Positions 22,975 through 35,684 of a stretch of DNA of 64,000 bases are shown one piece after another. The translations under genes and the position numbers were made by a program. The notes beneath the pieces are model-generated. The model saw only the letters and a list, made by a program, of their open reading frames with translations, was not told the DNA's origin and did no database searches. Position 1 is the stretch's first letter. Each line of letters begins with the position of its first letter. The stretch is from Bettongia penicillata ogilbyi (lineage: Eukaryota > Chordata > Mammalia > Diprotodontia > Potoroidae): NCBI GenBank assembly GCA_023548195.1, contig JAJHZJ010000221.1, positions 186,001 to 250,000 on the forward strand, read 5' to 3'.

Positions 22975-23095
22975 CCACTCATCAGTCAACATTTATGCAG
23001 TTGTCATTTTGTATAGAATACTGTTTTGAGTGTCATGGGGAAGAAGAGGAAATAAAAAGAAGATGATTATCTCAGCCCTCAATGATCTATAGCAT
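22975..23095 (-). mobile_element. L2 LINE tail fragment, antisense
   Basis: The order 'cagtcaacatttatgcag', 'actgttttgagtgtcatggg', 'tcagccctcaatgatct' resembles an inverted L2 end. Weak. Confidence 0.4.
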
Positions 23096-23097
23096 TC

Positions 23098-23330
23098 ATA
23101 GAGAGGCAACTAAGTGGAATATGAAATAGAGTCCTGGACTCAGAATCAAGAAGACCTGAGTTTGATCCTGCTTGAGTTTTACTAGCTGTGTGACCCTGAG
23201 CAAATCAAAACTTCTCTCAACGTCATCTGTAAGACAAGCAAACATAAGATTGTTGTGGGAATGAAGTCAGGTAACACATAAAATGCTTTGCGAAATTTGA
23301 ATCATTTTATCAGTTAGTTATTATTAGTAG
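23098..23330 (+). mobile_element. MIR/Mar-type SINE
   Basis: tRNA-like head 'aggcaactaagtggaatatg', 'gacctgagtttgatcctgc', 'actagctgtgtgaccctgag' and a 'aaaatgctttgcgaaatttg' end, all in sense order. Confidence 0.8.
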
Positions 23331-23339
23331 TAGTATTAT

Positions 23340-24685
23340 TATGCATGTGAGTTTCAAATTCCAGATACCAAGACCTTCACAGTATTTCCTTTCCAAGAAA
23401 GAAGCAACACTCAATGGAAGAGAGAATATTTTTCAGACATCCTTAGTGTGAGCCACTCACTAATTCACTCACAGTTAATTGAGTAATAAATTCTATCTAG
23501 CAAATAGAAAATGAAGGTTGATTCATCCAAGATGCAGATTTTATAGGTGAAGGCAGCATGGTCAAAACATTAGCAGATGCTAATAAAGTTTAGTATTTAT
23601 GAGGCTAGAAGAAACTAACACATGAAACTGAAGTTCATTTCCCATAAATGTGCCCTCTGAAGCTGGGTGCATCATACTCTGAAATCCTCTTGAAAGAAAT
23701 CCAAACTCAGTAAATGTGTAATTTATCTAAAAACATTCATTGTTCAACAATTCACAAGGAAGTAAAATTCCAGTAAACAACCAGACTTGACACAGAATAT
23801 CTGTCAGCACACAGAGCCATGTGCAGACCTGATCATGTTGCAATTACTTCTATCAGACTGACTTCTGCTTTGGTCTGATATGTTTTTATGGGTAAATAGA
23901 AGGAACCCTACAAACTGATGAAATATCTAACTTTGGCAGATATCTGTCATTTAACATGTGCATTTGTGTGTGTGTTTTATGAGTGTATATTTTGTGTGTT
24001 TCTGTATGTGTGTATTTTGTGTGTTAATCTCCCAACAGGGAATTTTCCAGAAAGAACTCCACACTTCAGTTTGAAGTAGAAGGTGTCATCTATTCCATTT
24101 GGAAGTCTGAGAAGAAAAAATAAAACCAGAGGCCAACAGACCTTGCTCAGAGACAAAGTTACAGAGGTCTCTAATGAGAAAAAAATCTGAAAAATGTATT
24201 CAGTCCCACATATCACAAAGGGACCATAATTTCTGTAGTTCAACTTACGTTATGAACAAAGGACAGAAGAGGATAAATAGAAATGAAAGAGGTACAACTT
24301 TAATAAATTCAGATAGGCTTTCCTTGTATCAGAAAATTCATTTATTTTTATTATTTATTCTTGGAAATGTCACCTCCCACATGCACACACATATACTAAA
24401 TGATAGTCACACAAAGGATATAAAGGAACCTGCCACCCTCTTTCACTTTCAGTTGAAGTGAAGGAAGTTCATTACATTGTGTATTCTTTAGGGCAATTAT
24501 TACTTTTTCTGTTATTCAGATTTTTGTTTCCGTTTATTAATCTAATCATTATCATTATTGTAGCCATGATGAGTATCATCCTTCTGATTCTTGGTACATT
24601 CTGATCTGGTCCATACAAATCCCCTCATGTTTCTCTGAATCCCTCATCCACTGTCATTCAAATAGAAGAGGCAGAATGCTATACA
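23340..24685. other. No recognised feature (GT-rich patch)
   Basis: Unassigned AT-rich DNA. An imperfect TG-rich patch lies at about 23962-24026. No gene was seen. Confidence 0.5.
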
Positions 24686-24689
24686 GTGG

Positions 24690-24910
24690 GAGAGAGGGTT
24701 ATAGAGAAGCTAAAGGCGAAGCAAAGAAAATCTACTTTCGAGTCCCTTCTCTGATACAGGCTGTGAAATCTTGATCAATCCAGTCAAACTCCCAATGAGA
24801 GGCAATTCTCTAAGACTATGAGGTGCAGAAGGGCTAGCTTGCCTTGGTAAAAGGAGTTTCCTCATTTGGCAGTTCCAGATATTGATGAAGTTATAACTAG
24901 GTCTAGTTCC
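24690..24910 (+). mobile_element. MIR-like marsupial SINE, 'ctctaagactatga' type
   Basis: 'gcaattctctaagactatg', 'aggtgcagaagggc' and 'aaggagtttcctcatttggc' form a module that recurs at 29455-29645 and 59392-59508, always plus strand. Confidence 0.65.
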
Positions 24911-24997
24911 TTTCCCAACATTCATATACCATAATTTCTAATGTTTAATTTCTTTTTCTTAAAAGAAATTAAAAAATATAGCTTAAGATGTGATACC

Positions 24998-25960
24998 ACT
25001 GAACCTCCTTCCCCCTTCTCTTGCCCTGGTTTCCTTGAAATTCCTGACCTTTGTTCTTCCAAATGAACTTTGTTCATTTTTTTCTAACTCAGTAAGATAA
25101 TTTTTTTAGTAATTTAATAGGAATGGCATTGAATAAATACATTAGTTTAGTAAAATTGTCATTTTTTTTTGTTATATTGGCTTTACCTACCCATGAAAAT
25201 GAAGATTACTCTGATTATTTAGATCTACCTTTATTTGTATAAAAAGTGTTTTATGTTTATGGTCATGGAGTTCCTGTGTCTGTTTTGGCAGACGTACTCT
25301 CAAGTATTTTATACTATCTAGTTATTTTAAATGGTCTAAAATAATATTGAATAATATTGGTGACATACAGTTCCCCTATTTTTCTCTTTTAATTAAACAT
25401 ATTTTAGCTTTAATTTTGTCTGAGATCATGATTCCTACTCCTGCTTTTTTTTACATAATATTCTACTCCATCCCTTTATTTTATCTGTGCATATCTCTTC
25501 TTTTTATTGTTTTTTCTGAAAACAACATAGTGTTGAATTCACATTTTTGATCTGCTAACCTTTTCCATTTAATGGGTAAATTCATCCCATTGAAGTCTAA
25601 GCTATCGTTACTTATTGTGCATTTCCCGCTTTCCTATTTTTCCTCACTGTCCCTCTCAATCTATTTATCCTGTCCCTCCTCACTCTTCTAATTTACTTCT
25701 GCTCATCACCTTGCCCTCCTATTCCTTAACCTAGGAACCTCTCCAATAGTCCTTCCCTTATCCTTTCCCTGACCTTATCCCCTAGTCTTTTTATTATTTT
25801 TCTGAATTCAGAAGACTTTTACACTCTTCCAGATATATATGTTGTTCCTCTTTAAGGCATTTCTCATGAAAATAAGATTCCAGTACTACCCACCCTCCCC
25901 CTAAAACTCCTCCACTCCCCATCCCCCACAGTTGCTTATTCTGTATCAATTACTGATTGT
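24998..25960 (-). mobile_element. L1 fragment lacking most of RT, antisense
   Basis: The minus strand gives inter-ORF spacer, endonuclease and then ORF2 sequence from upstream of the C-terminus, without the central RT. The junction lies at about 25340-25390, where 'attgaataatattggtgac' (RT side) passes into 'ccctatttttctcttttaat' (endonuclease side). A very similar junction occurs at 36500-36580. It is old and has no 3' UTR or tail. Confidence 0.65.
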
Positions 25961-25961
25961 T

Positions 25962-26710
25962 TTTCAAAGACCTTTCTTCTCTATTCATGCTACTAGGATA
26001 CTGGACTTTATCAATCACCTCCTGTTCTGGTCACTCGTTTGTTATGCACCAACTTGGCCTTTTGGAATTCTGCTAGCTAAAACTGAGCAGAAAGCAAGAT
26101 TAGACTGAGGCTGTATAAAAGTCAATCAGTTAACTAGAAGCTAGTCAACTCTAGGGTTATCAATCAATGCCCAAACAGACTAAAAAAGAAGCCAATGAAG
26201 CAGTCAAAAATATCCCATACAAAGGACCAGGCAAAAGTAGAAATCTAATCCAAATTTAGTTTGTCTTGAACAAGACACTAAGACAGATGAATAGAAATTT
26301 TTGAAAAGTGAAACTGAAAAGTCTCTTGTTAAAGTCATGGAAAATGCATATATGTTACTGCACATGTGAAATCCTTCAAAAATGAGTGTTATTTCATAGA
26401 TTCTCTTTAATGAAGAGTTGGTACAGGGTAGCCACACCTATCCCAAATTTTTAATGGAACCACCATAGCAATATCAAGAGTCCTGACATCAATCATTTAC
26501 TTATATCTCTATGGCTTAACACTATATTTTGCATGATCTAAACTTCTCAGTTGTTCCTTTAGAATTTTCTGATGGACCTATCTTGTCTCCAAGTCCTAGT
26601 CATTCCCAGTTTGACCTGTCCCTCTATTTCTAGGGGCCAGAAAGAAACTTTGTCACTCCTTTGCTTGGAAAAATCACTGCCTATTTCCTCCCAATAGCTC
26701 AACCAATTAT
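25962..26710. other. No recognised feature
   Basis: Unassigned AT-rich sequence. No gene or named repeat seen. Confidence 0.5.
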
Positions 26711-26714
26711 TCAA

Positions 26715-26935
26715 AGGTACAAATAGCTAGGTGATGCAATGGATAGACCACAGGGCTGGGAATCAGGAAGACTTGAGTTCAAATCCAACCTCTGACAAGG
26801 CCCTGGAAAAGACATTTAACCCTATTTGCCTCAGTTTACTCATTTGTAAAATAAGTTGGAAAAGGAAATGGCAAACCACTCTGGTGTTTTTGCCAAGAAA
26901 ATCTCATGACTGAACAAATAAACAAAGAAACAGCT
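26715..26935 (+). mobile_element. Mar1-type SINE, sense
   Basis: Head 'agctaggtgatgcaatgg', box B-like 'gagttcaaatcc', 'gcctcagtttactcatttgt', then 'aaaggaaatggcaaaccact' and 'gccaagaaaatctcatgac'. This is a complete sense copy of the type found inverted at 11891, 56935 and 60820. No TSD was found. Confidence 0.85.
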
Positions 26936-26936
26936 T

Positions 26937-27350
26937 GAAATTAGAAGATTTATCTCAAAATTGCAGGGTTACCTTAGGACTCAACATCGGACCCAGTCAC
27001 CTTTGACTATACAGATTTGCTATTTTTCTTCCCCAAAAGCTAGAGAGCCAGTCTGTTTTAATTTGCTTATATCCAACTGTGAAGTTTAGCAATTCCCATC
27101 ATACTCAAGGGGCATACCAGCTAATGTAAGTGGTAAGGGAAGAGAGGAAGAGGGAAATATGTATTGATGTATTTCTGGTTTCTAGACAGTTCATTCAAGG
27201 ATACTAACACTGAAAGACATAACATTGCATAATTCAGATAATTGCAATAGGACAATTGCAATCACAGCTTCTTTGTCTTCAGGATCACTAAAATTTTCAC
27301 AATGCACATCAAATTCGACATAGAATTACAAATTTATAGCTGGAATGGAT
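26937..27350. other. No recognised feature
   Basis: Unassigned sequence with no coding signal. Confidence 0.5.
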
Positions 27351-27354
27351 CAAG

Positions 27355-27445
27355 GTAGTTCATTGGGTGTATCCCTATTGTCTGCATGGGAAAACTGAAT
27401 CCTACTGTGATTCAGAGCTCAAGGTCATATAGTTAGTAATAAACT
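27355..27445 (-). mobile_element. MIR fragment, antisense
   Basis: 'catgggaaaactgaatcc' and 'caaggtcatatagttagtaa' match the inverted MIR core. Confidence 0.5.
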
Positions 27446-27619
27446 CAAAAGAAAGAAAAATGAATGAACAATGTTTATTAATTCAATAGGTTATATAAAA
27501 TCACAATTAGTTAACAGATCTAGGATTCAGTCTTATCATTCGAGGTTTATCATTTTTTCATGACCCCATTTGATCTATGAAATTCTTTAATAAGGGAAGT
27601 TCCTCACTCACATAAAACA

Positions 27620-27805
27620 CTTCTACAAAGATGGTTCTTTATAACAGCTCTATGAAATAGGTAATGGCAAGTATTATCCCCATTTTAAAGATGAGTAGAG
27701 TGAAAATGAGAGAAGTTATAACTTGCCCATTGCCATATAACTAGTAGTAGCATAAGGAATCAAGAGGGTTTCTGGTTACAAATCTAGTGCTCTTTCCATT
27801 ACACA
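27620..27805 (-). mobile_element. MIR SINE, antisense
   Basis: 'gtattatccccattttaaag', 'atgagtagagtgaaaatgag' and 'ttgcccattgccatataact' follow inverted MIR order. The stretch 27805-28035 has no feature. Confidence 0.7.
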
Positions 27806-28034
27806 TCCTACTCTTTCCAAGAATCTCTTTGTTTAGCAAGCTATCCTTTGTACGTTGTCTTACTGTTCCCCTTTTTCTAGGTTGTTTCTTATTGTTTGGG
27901 GGAGGATTATAATTCATGTATCTCCATTAATGTGAGCCAATGCTGCTCCACTCTTCTGGAATATTTGGAAGGCATATAAAATCCCTGTCATATAGAACCC
28001 TCAAGAACTTAAGAGGAAGAAGCAAAACAGACTA

Positions 28035-28115
28035 ATTGTAGTATGTTTGAGTTGGGAGGGACCTTAAAGGCTATACAGTTCAGCTGGATCCTTTCTACAA
28101 CACTAATTTCAGAGA
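28035..28115 (-). mobile_element. CR1/L3-like fragment
   Basis: 'gagttgggagggaccttaaa' then 'ggctatacagttcag' resembles the inverted CR1/L3 3' end ('ggaaggga-cttagaggtca'). Confidence 0.45.
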
Positions 28116-28164
28116 TGAGAGGTAATGAATGAGTGAATCAAAGAAAGAATCAATGAGTCTATGA

Positions 28165-28250
28165 GTCAATGAATGAAACACATTACTTATTAAGTGCTTA
28201 CTATATTGCTAAACATTATGCTCAGAACTAAGGATTAGCTCTCTCCTCTC
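28165..28250 (-). mobile_element. L2 tail fragment, antisense
   Basis: 'cttattaagtgcttactata' and 'aaacattatgctcagaac' match the inverted L2 terminus. Confidence 0.5.
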
Positions 28251-28259
28251 TGCTGCCCC

Positions 28260-29450
28260 ATTATTTATTATCAAATGCCCTCTAATGGATAAATCTACTT
28301 ACATACCAAAAATTTTTAAAAAAGTACTCCATGAGCCAATCTCATGTATATCCTAGTAATATTTATTATAAATACTTAAATTTATAATAAAGTATAATGA
28401 GGAAGTGGAGAATAAAGACACAAGCACTTCACGTTTCTTGCAGTTATTTCAAGCAGGGTGGAGGGGTGAAGGGTGTGCAAGTCTTGTTCTGAGTCTATAG
28501 GTCAAGCCTCTTAGAGAGATCAAGGTCTTCAAATCAATTTGGGAACCATTACAGCACAAAAGTGAATTCCTAGATTTCACCTTAAATCATAGAATAAGTT
28601 CTTTTTCTGAATGTGTTGATAATAGTTCACCAGTTTCTTGGTTTGTCAAAGTTTCTAGGGCAATGATCAGTGAGGAAATGTGGTATGATCTGCTGCCTCT
28701 GCATTCTTCCTTGAAAGGAGAGAGAAAAGGTTAAGTAGGGTTGGAAGGTAGAATCAGACTCACTCCACAATGGGATTTGTTAAAGTCACTGAGGATTGAG
28801 GAGAACACTGTGGTATAATTAGCCATTAGGCAAGAGCAAAAAGAATTGCATTAAAGGGATAGAAATAAGTGAGGGGGACTTTACACTTCTAAACACCAAG
28901 AAAGGTTCCCTATGGCTCTCTTGATGATGACAATGGACCTTCCCAGCAACCTGGATTTGACCTAAGTAGAAACCACACCAAGTTAGGCCATAGACATACT
29001 TTTTATGTGAAGTTGAGTCCTTTGGCTGGAATCCATTTCTGAAATGGATCTTGCATAAAAGGTCCCATCCAGTGGTTTAGCATTCAGATGTTCTATGAGT
29101 CCTAAGCACAAAAAAGGGGATTCCAGTACTTGAGTTCAGGCAGAGGTCATTCCATGTCTGAAACCAAAAGAGAACTTTTCTTTAATCTGTCTTTACCATT
29201 ATTAAACTCTACAAAATTCCTTGTCAATTACATCTTACAAATTTATAATTCACTGTATAGAAATGGTGGATCTGCCCTTAAGACTTTGGCTGGAGTCTGT
29301 GAGACATTGTTTATCTAGATAATCTCAGTGCAGAAGATATCAAAAAGTAACAAAGAGAAGAAAAAAGGATACCATTGTTGATCTAAGGCCCTGAATTTCT
29401 CAAGTCAATTCTCCTGAGTCTGTCTCCAACTCTGAAAGCATGCCATTTCT
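28260..29450. other. No recognised feature
   Basis: Unassigned sequence of about 1.2 kb. No convincing open frame, splice pattern or named repeat was found. Confidence 0.45.
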
Positions 29451-29454
29451 CTAA

Positions 29455-29645
29455 GTGAGAGGCTGCCTGATTCAGTGACTTTTGGATCTGGAAAGCTTGA
29501 GTGCAAGTTTCATCTCTGATTCCCTCTGGTTACTGAACCCAACAAATCATTTTATCTTTTGGTGCCCCAGACAACACCGAATTACAGAGCAATTGCTGAG
29601 TTGTGTTAGTAGAGGGAGTTTCCTTATCTAAAGTTCCTTAAACTA
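29455..29645 (+). mobile_element. MIR-like marsupial SINE, second copy
   Basis: 'gagaggctgcctgattcag', 'acagagcaattgctgag' and 'gagggagtttccttatct' match the same SINE type as 24690-24910. Confidence 0.6.
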
Positions 29646-29649
29646 CCTA

Positions 29650-30225
29650 AATCAAAGGTCTACTCCCAAATACAAAATCTAATCTGCAACACTACTCAGG
29701 GGACTTTTACATATGAAGGTAATTTATGAGAAGGACTAGCAGGCAAATGGAGGAGTATTGGAAAATGCTTCCACTTTTCCTGGCAAACCATCTTCCAGCC
29801 TTGGGTTAAAGACCAAAAGTGAAGGACAGCCCACTGCCTCTTGAAGAAGTTCATTTCTCCTCTAGTCAGAGCTAATGATTAGGACACTTTTTGTTACATC
29901 AAGTCAAAATTGCTTATCTGGAACTTCCAACTATTATTTTCTAGTGCTATCAACTAGCATAAAAAGCAATGCTATGGCTAACTCTTTCTCTGTTAACCCA
30001 TTCCTTCCATAATAGGTCACTGATTCTAGATTTTGTGTTTGCCTCAGGAAAGGGATATCAAGCAAGTGTAACTCCAAAAAGAGTGGAGGCTGGGCCATGA
30101 TTCTCCTTTTGTATGTGTATAGATACTTGAAGTTTCTCATCTGTTACAGTATAAGAAAAGCTGGTGTTTTAATAATATTCTATTTTTTGTAATTTTGTAT
30201 GTTAACAGAATTTTAAATGCAGTCC
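29650..30225. other. No recognised feature
   Basis: Unassigned sequence to the left of the LTR remnants. Confidence 0.45.
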
Positions 30226-30452
30226 AGACAGGACTGGTCTGTAACTGGTGCATAGCCAGTCTCACAAAGCAGGCCAGAGACAGGAGTGCCAGGAAATGAG
30301 CAGTGGTTTAATTAAGTATTTTAAGAGTGGGCAATGTGGTCTGCAGACCTTTTGAAGTTCTCATGAGGAGAGCTTCACATGCTGGAGAACAGGCACAGTA
30401 TATATACATAAATCACAAGATGATGAGGGCTAGAAAGGGGGGATGGGGTGGA
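30226..30452 (-). mobile_element. Possible LTR fragment (R-U5 side), antisense
   Basis: Read on the minus strand, a TATA-like gtatatatac (about 30397-30406) is followed by a short R-like interval, an aattaaa polyadenylation-like hexamer and a U5-like stretch. The U3 half is missing and the adjoining LTR begins at 30453. It could be a second LTR into which the first inserted, or a chance arrangement. Confidence 0.35.
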
Positions 30453-31196
30453 TGAAATTCTGAAATCCCCCAATGAGGAGAGTACAGAGGCAGGTCACCT
30501 GGAATGAATTAGTGGGCTCAAGCATTCTTGAGGTCAAGATAAAGATTTATTAAGGTTTTCCATGGGCAAGAGTTCTTAGGGAAACTGCAATTTGAATGGA
30601 GTACAGGCAAAGTTTATATGGGATATTCTATAGTAAAACATGTGCCAAGTGTGATGGCTAAATCATTCAGGGCAGGATTAGGGAATGTTTACAGGGTGGT
30701 TGGTTCTTAAAGTAACATGCACTTTTAGTATTTACTGTCCAGGTATTTTACTCAGAGTTCATTGGGAAATAGCCCAGGGGAGGGTGGAGGAAGTACATGG
30801 AGGTCTGAAACTTCACTAAGTCAACTAATAGTCGGGACTAAGTAAACCAGGCTGCTCTTATCAATGTCTTATTAGACAAGATAAATGTAAGGGAGTATGC
30901 ATACGTATGTCTAAGTCTAGGGTACATATGATTGGTCAGTGAGTAATAAATATTGCTATGATCCAGTATATAGTCAGTTCAGCTAGTACACAGCTGGTTC
31001 AAACTAATGAATTCTATAGGTGCAGTTGGCTACTACAGCAAGAAAAGAGATAATGGTTGTTGCTGGGACAGGCTGTTCTCGGGCTGGGGAGAAACTGCCT
31101 GGGGTAGTGTTTTGAGGTTAGGGAGAAATGTCATTTTTAGAAAGAAATGTGATTTTAGAATTGGGGTCAAAGCACATCCACCTAAGCACCCCATCA
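30453..31196 (-). mobile_element. ERV 3' LTR, antisense
   Basis: About 744 bp bounded by TG/CA on both strands. On the minus strand it begins TGATGGGGTGCTTAGG, immediately after a polypurine tract (aaggggggaa), and ends ...TTTCAGAATTTCA. Inside are a TATA-like cccatataaac (complement at 30613-30619) and AATAAA (complement at 30546-30551), spaced as in a retroviral LTR. The tract's abutment to the TG marks this as the 3' LTR of a minus-strand provirus, in a class I (gammaretrovirus-like) style. The partner 5' LTR was not found in the window. Confidence 0.7.
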
Positions 31197-33900
31197 TTCC
31201 CCCCTTAAACATATGAGACCCAAAATCTTTTGGGGTAAAGGGACGAAGGTCTCAACTTCTGAAACTGCTTCATACTGAGAGAAGACATAGGGTGCCCCGG
31301 CCTCGTAGGGTCCTGCCATTTGAGGGCTTGGGTCTGTAGCTAGTGTTCAGAACTTGACTGACTCCAGATTCAAGTGGTGATGGGTTACGGTTTTGGACAG
31401 CGGTTGCCCAGCCTGAGCGCATTTAGGGTTAGGGGTACTGAACCTAGAAGACAAAAAAACTGGCAAAAAGATCAAATAAACAAAGACCAAAAAGAGTAGA
31501 AAAATGACTAGAAGTGGGGTGGGTATGGGAATACTGTCAAAGTTCCTCGCACCCTCTCAACATACTTAGTAACTATCCAGGGACAGGAGGGACTTAGATG
31601 ACCCCCACTTATCCCAAGCCTTCTTATCTGCTTTCCATATTTTTGATCAAGCTTTTATTTGTTTTTCCAAAGCCTTTGAATCCATTATTCAAACTGTTTC
31701 ACTTTCCTTTATATTTCTACCATAGACAAGATAGTTCACAAGTTATTACTCTTCACTAGCATAACTATACTGCCTTAAACAAAAGAGGTTTCTGACTTGA
31801 ACCTCACGAATGAATAGATACACATCCTTGTTTCACAAGCTTGTTTATTTTTCTCTGATTATGTTCACTCTGGAAGAGAAACTTTAGAAAGTTAGTCTTT
31901 TACATATAATAAGTTCAAACACTAATTTTAACTCTTGTTTAGGCTGTGGAATGACTTCAAATTCAGATCAAAACAGCAAGATCTCTTCTGATTTACAGAC
32001 CATTACATTAATTTATCATTATATTATCTTGAAAATGAAAATTTAGTACACCTTACAAGACTTTTTTAACATTTCTTCTAAAAGTATTTCCCTTTCTTTT
32101 AAAAACAGTTTAAAATTTAGACTGATGTTAAGGGAGTCACTAAACTTTTACAAAGAGAACTAGTTGAAAACTTTTAAAATGATAGCTCTCTTTTCACCCT
32201 AAAGCAAAAAAAAAAAAAAAAAAACCAAACCTTTAAAATTAAATTTCATTAAAGTTAAGTTGTTATAAAATGTACTTATTGACATACATTCCCAAAGTAT
32301 TACAACAAACTAAATTCTTAATTATTGCAGAATCCCTAGATATCACAAAATGCTGTAGTCAAAAGGGTGTTATAATGGAATCTCACATTGGTAGGAGTGA
32401 GGGACGGATCATAGAAAAATACTGCTGCTTTTAGAATCCTTTTAAACAATGGGAACATCTTAACATGAGTCTTAAGTAGTTTACATAAATTTCTGCACAT
32501 TTCTAATTCTAAATAAAAATAACATTAGCTTTTTATGTAAGCTCATATGTTTAACTGGCCAATTTGCTATTGAAAGAAGAAAGCAGGGACCATGTGACAT
32601 ACCAAATATGACAGGATAAAATAACTTTGACTCAGTTTGAACTCAGATAAGAGTAAAATTTTCCGATCATGCAGTACCTGTTTCATAGCCAGATTCAGAA
32701 AGTCAAGTGGGAAACATTCCTTTTAAAGGAACATAATGGGGAAACTAAGCCAGGAGGATCCTATTCCAGACTGAGTCTAGAATTTTCCCCTTGGCCTTTC
32801 TTTCCCAGATGCAAACTGTTAACAATACAGGACAACTTTTTTTCTGAGTAGCTACTGGCATTTCTCTCAGATGCTAATTTAGTTCAGACAACTATACCTG
32901 AATTCTAACTCAAAACAAAATTAGTTATGGTCCTTGAATGCCTTGTACCTTTCAAGTCTCACTAATCACAACTTAGAACCAGATACAGTTATTTTAATTC
33001 TCATGGAGTTCCAATAAGCAATAAAAATTACCAGAACTCACATGTTTAAGGGATTCCATTCAACATTTTTCCTTCTTAGATTTAAAACTTGTCATGGTGT
33101 AAAAACGAAATTGCTAAAAAAAATCCTTTCATTGTTTAAGGGCTATATAACCCCAAATAAGTTCTTTGTCTAGGGCTGATTACCTCCCCTACATGGATGG
33201 TTTACAGGAGCCTTAGCAATTTTGCAAAATATAGGGAATCATCATGGACCCCAGGGAGTGGGCTGATGCCCTTGCCTGCCAATGCCCATACATACAAGAC
33301 AACTGTTCTAAATGGAGAACAAATCCAAATAAAATTTGTACACAATTCCCTCCTTTCCATACACAGTAATCAATTAACAATCTTAGAGTTTTAGCATTAA
33401 AACAATAACCTCGAATAATTAAGTTAACAATCTTACAACTTTCCTAAGTGATAACCAAATTGTTTTAGCTATAACCTCTTTAACTACAGGCAAAAGTGAA
33501 AATACCTGGTTTTCTAAATGGCAGTTAAAAAACATTATAAGACAGTGTTAGCAGGGCTGATAAAGTAACATAACTGATTTTTTACACAATTTTTGAACAT
33601 CTTTTAGTTTCAACAAAATTCAGATTAAAAATTCCTTTGTCTAAAGCCATTTCTGGCTCACAATGGTTACTCAATTTTTATAGCATAAGAGAATTTTACT
33701 ACAATTTAGAAGCACAATCATAATACAAACAGTAAACTTTAGATGACATTAATTGCATTTCTAAATCATCTCATATAAAAATTATTAATAGTAGATTGGG
33801 CTTACCAAATGCAGAGGCTGGTTAGTTTGTGATCTTGTACTGTCCTGGCCCATTCCCTCCACTCCCCACAGCTGCAGAGTCTGGTTGTGGTCTGTATATT
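31197..33900 (-). mobile_element. Probable ERV internal remnant, antisense
   Basis: The sequence begins with the complement of the polypurine tract (31197-31207). On the minus strand at about 31440-31545 there is an open stretch of roughly 25 mostly hydrophobic residues followed by a polar tail, compatible with the membrane anchor and short cytoplasmic tail of a retroviral envelope transmembrane subunit. It is preceded by stops and shifts. Left of about 31750 the support is strongest. From there to 33900 the DNA is AT-rich with no recognisable gag, pol or surface-unit sequence, so its membership is a guess. No intact viral frame is present. Confidence 0.4.
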
Positions 33901-34130
33901 CATTAAAGATTCATATCAATTAATATGAAAATCCTAATTCCCTTTAAACATATAAAGACAACTTTTAATTTTTGTTTTATAAATTTTGAGTTCCAAACTT
34001 TCTCCCTCCAACCTTCCTTTTTAAGGAGGTTAAAACAGTAAGCATTTTGATAAAGGTTATATATGAGCAATCATGTATATACATTTCCATGTTAGTCATG
34101 TTTGTGAGAGAAGAAAAAGACCAAAAAGAA

Positions 34131-34256
<126 letters not shown>

Positions 34257-34385
34257 AGTAAAAATAGTATACTTCTATCTGCAATCAGACTCCATAGGTT
34301 CCTCTGGATATGGACAGAATTTTCCATCATGAATCTTTTGGTCTCAGACAATCATATTACTGAGAAGAACTAAGTCTATCATAGT

Positions 34386-34740
34386 TAATCATCACAAAAT
34401 GTTGCTATTGCTATGTACAATATTCTCCTGCTTATGCTCACTTCACTCAGCATCATTTCACATAAGGCTTTCCAAGTTTTTCTGAAATGTGCCTGCTCAT
34501 CATTTCTTAAAGAACAATAGTATTCCATTACATTCGTATACCACAACTTGTTCAGCCATTCCCCACTTGATGGACAGCCCCTCAATTTCCAATTCTTTGC
34601 CAACACTAAAAGGGGTGCTATAAATATTTTTGTACATGTGGATCTTTTTCCCTTTTCTATGATCTCTTTGGGATGAAGACCTATTATTGGTATTGCTGGG
34701 TTAAAGGGTATGCATAGTTTGATTGCCCTTTGGGCATAAA
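34386..34740 (-). pseudogene. L1 ORF2 C-terminal remnant
   Basis: On the minus strand the open stretch reads KNWKLRGCPSSGEWLNKLWY, then FRKTWKALCEMMLSE..., ending at the natural ORF2 stop. These are the C-terminal landmarks of the marsupial L1 ORF2. Only the last 120 or so codons exist. Confidence 0.8.
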
Positions 34741-34894
34741 AAGCTTGTATTTATTTTGGAAACAAATATGATCTTATCAGTGGAAAGTCATTGAAAAAGA
34801 GGCATTAATATCTGCTGTGATGCTATATTCTAAGGACTATAGTACTTTTCCATCTCACAGATGAAATCTTCCACATGTATTTTCTTTCCCCTTT

Positions 34895-34990
34895 GGAATG
34901 TGAGCCCCTTAAGGCCAAAGGATGTCTTACTTTTCTATCTGTATCCCCAATACAGTGCTTTTCACATGATAAGTACTTAATAAATGTTTT
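34895..34990 (+). mobile_element. L2/MIR tail, sense
   Basis: 'gtgagccccttaaggcca', 'tctgtatccccaatacagtg' and 'gataagtacttaataaatg' give the L2-type terminus. Confidence 0.65.
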
Positions 34991-35139
34991 ATTCATACAT
35001 TCATATAGCACCATAATATTTGCAATTAGCTTTATATAAAACATCCTATCTGAGCTTTACTGTTAGGTATAACAGACATTTTCAACATTATTTTAAAGAA
35101 AAAAGTGATATAACCAAGAAAATATGTGTGTGTTGTTGT

Positions 35140-35285
35140 AGCAATCCTGTGTAGTAGAACTTACATGTTCCCCTGTAATACTCATTTTGAGGACAAGGAC
35201 ACTGAAGTTCAGTTAAAATGACTTATCCATGGTCACCTGTCTAGGTATCTCTTGACTTTAAGTCCAGTATATTTTCCATTACCTG
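35140..35285 (-). mobile_element. MIR fragment, antisense
   Basis: 'gaggacaaggacactgaag', 'atggtcacctgtctaggtat' and 'ctttaagtccagtatatttt' match inverted MIR order. From 35290 to 35560 nothing was recognised. Confidence 0.55.
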
Positions 35286-35564
35286 GTGTTACTTAAGTAG
35301 CCACTCAAAAAATTTTCATAGTCCTAAGATATGATCTTAATAACCAAGATTTGAAAGGTACATTAAAGATAGAATAGTGTAATGTTTATCACCAGTGTTC
35401 TTGATATTGTAAAATGGTTCAACATCAAAAACTTGGATGACTTGATAAGTGAAAATTATATGAAAGAAGAAGCATCATCACTTGTTCTGAACCCATACTT
35501 AGAGGACCACAAAGCCTCTCCATCTGACTTGAAGCTGATCCTAAGTGATATCTCCACCATTAAA

Positions 35565-35675
35565 ATGTGAGCAACTTAAGCACAAGGATTGTCTGGCCTT
35601 TCTGTTTGGAACCTCAACATTTAGCACAGTGCTTTATGCACAGTAAATGCTTGATATATACTTTATTCATTCACT
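35565..35675 (+). mobile_element. L2/MIR tail, sense
   Basis: 'gtgagcaacttaagcacaag', 'tagcacagtgctttatgc' and 'acagtaaatgcttgatat' mark the L2-type end. Confidence 0.6.
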
Positions 35676-35684
35676 CCTGTAAAT

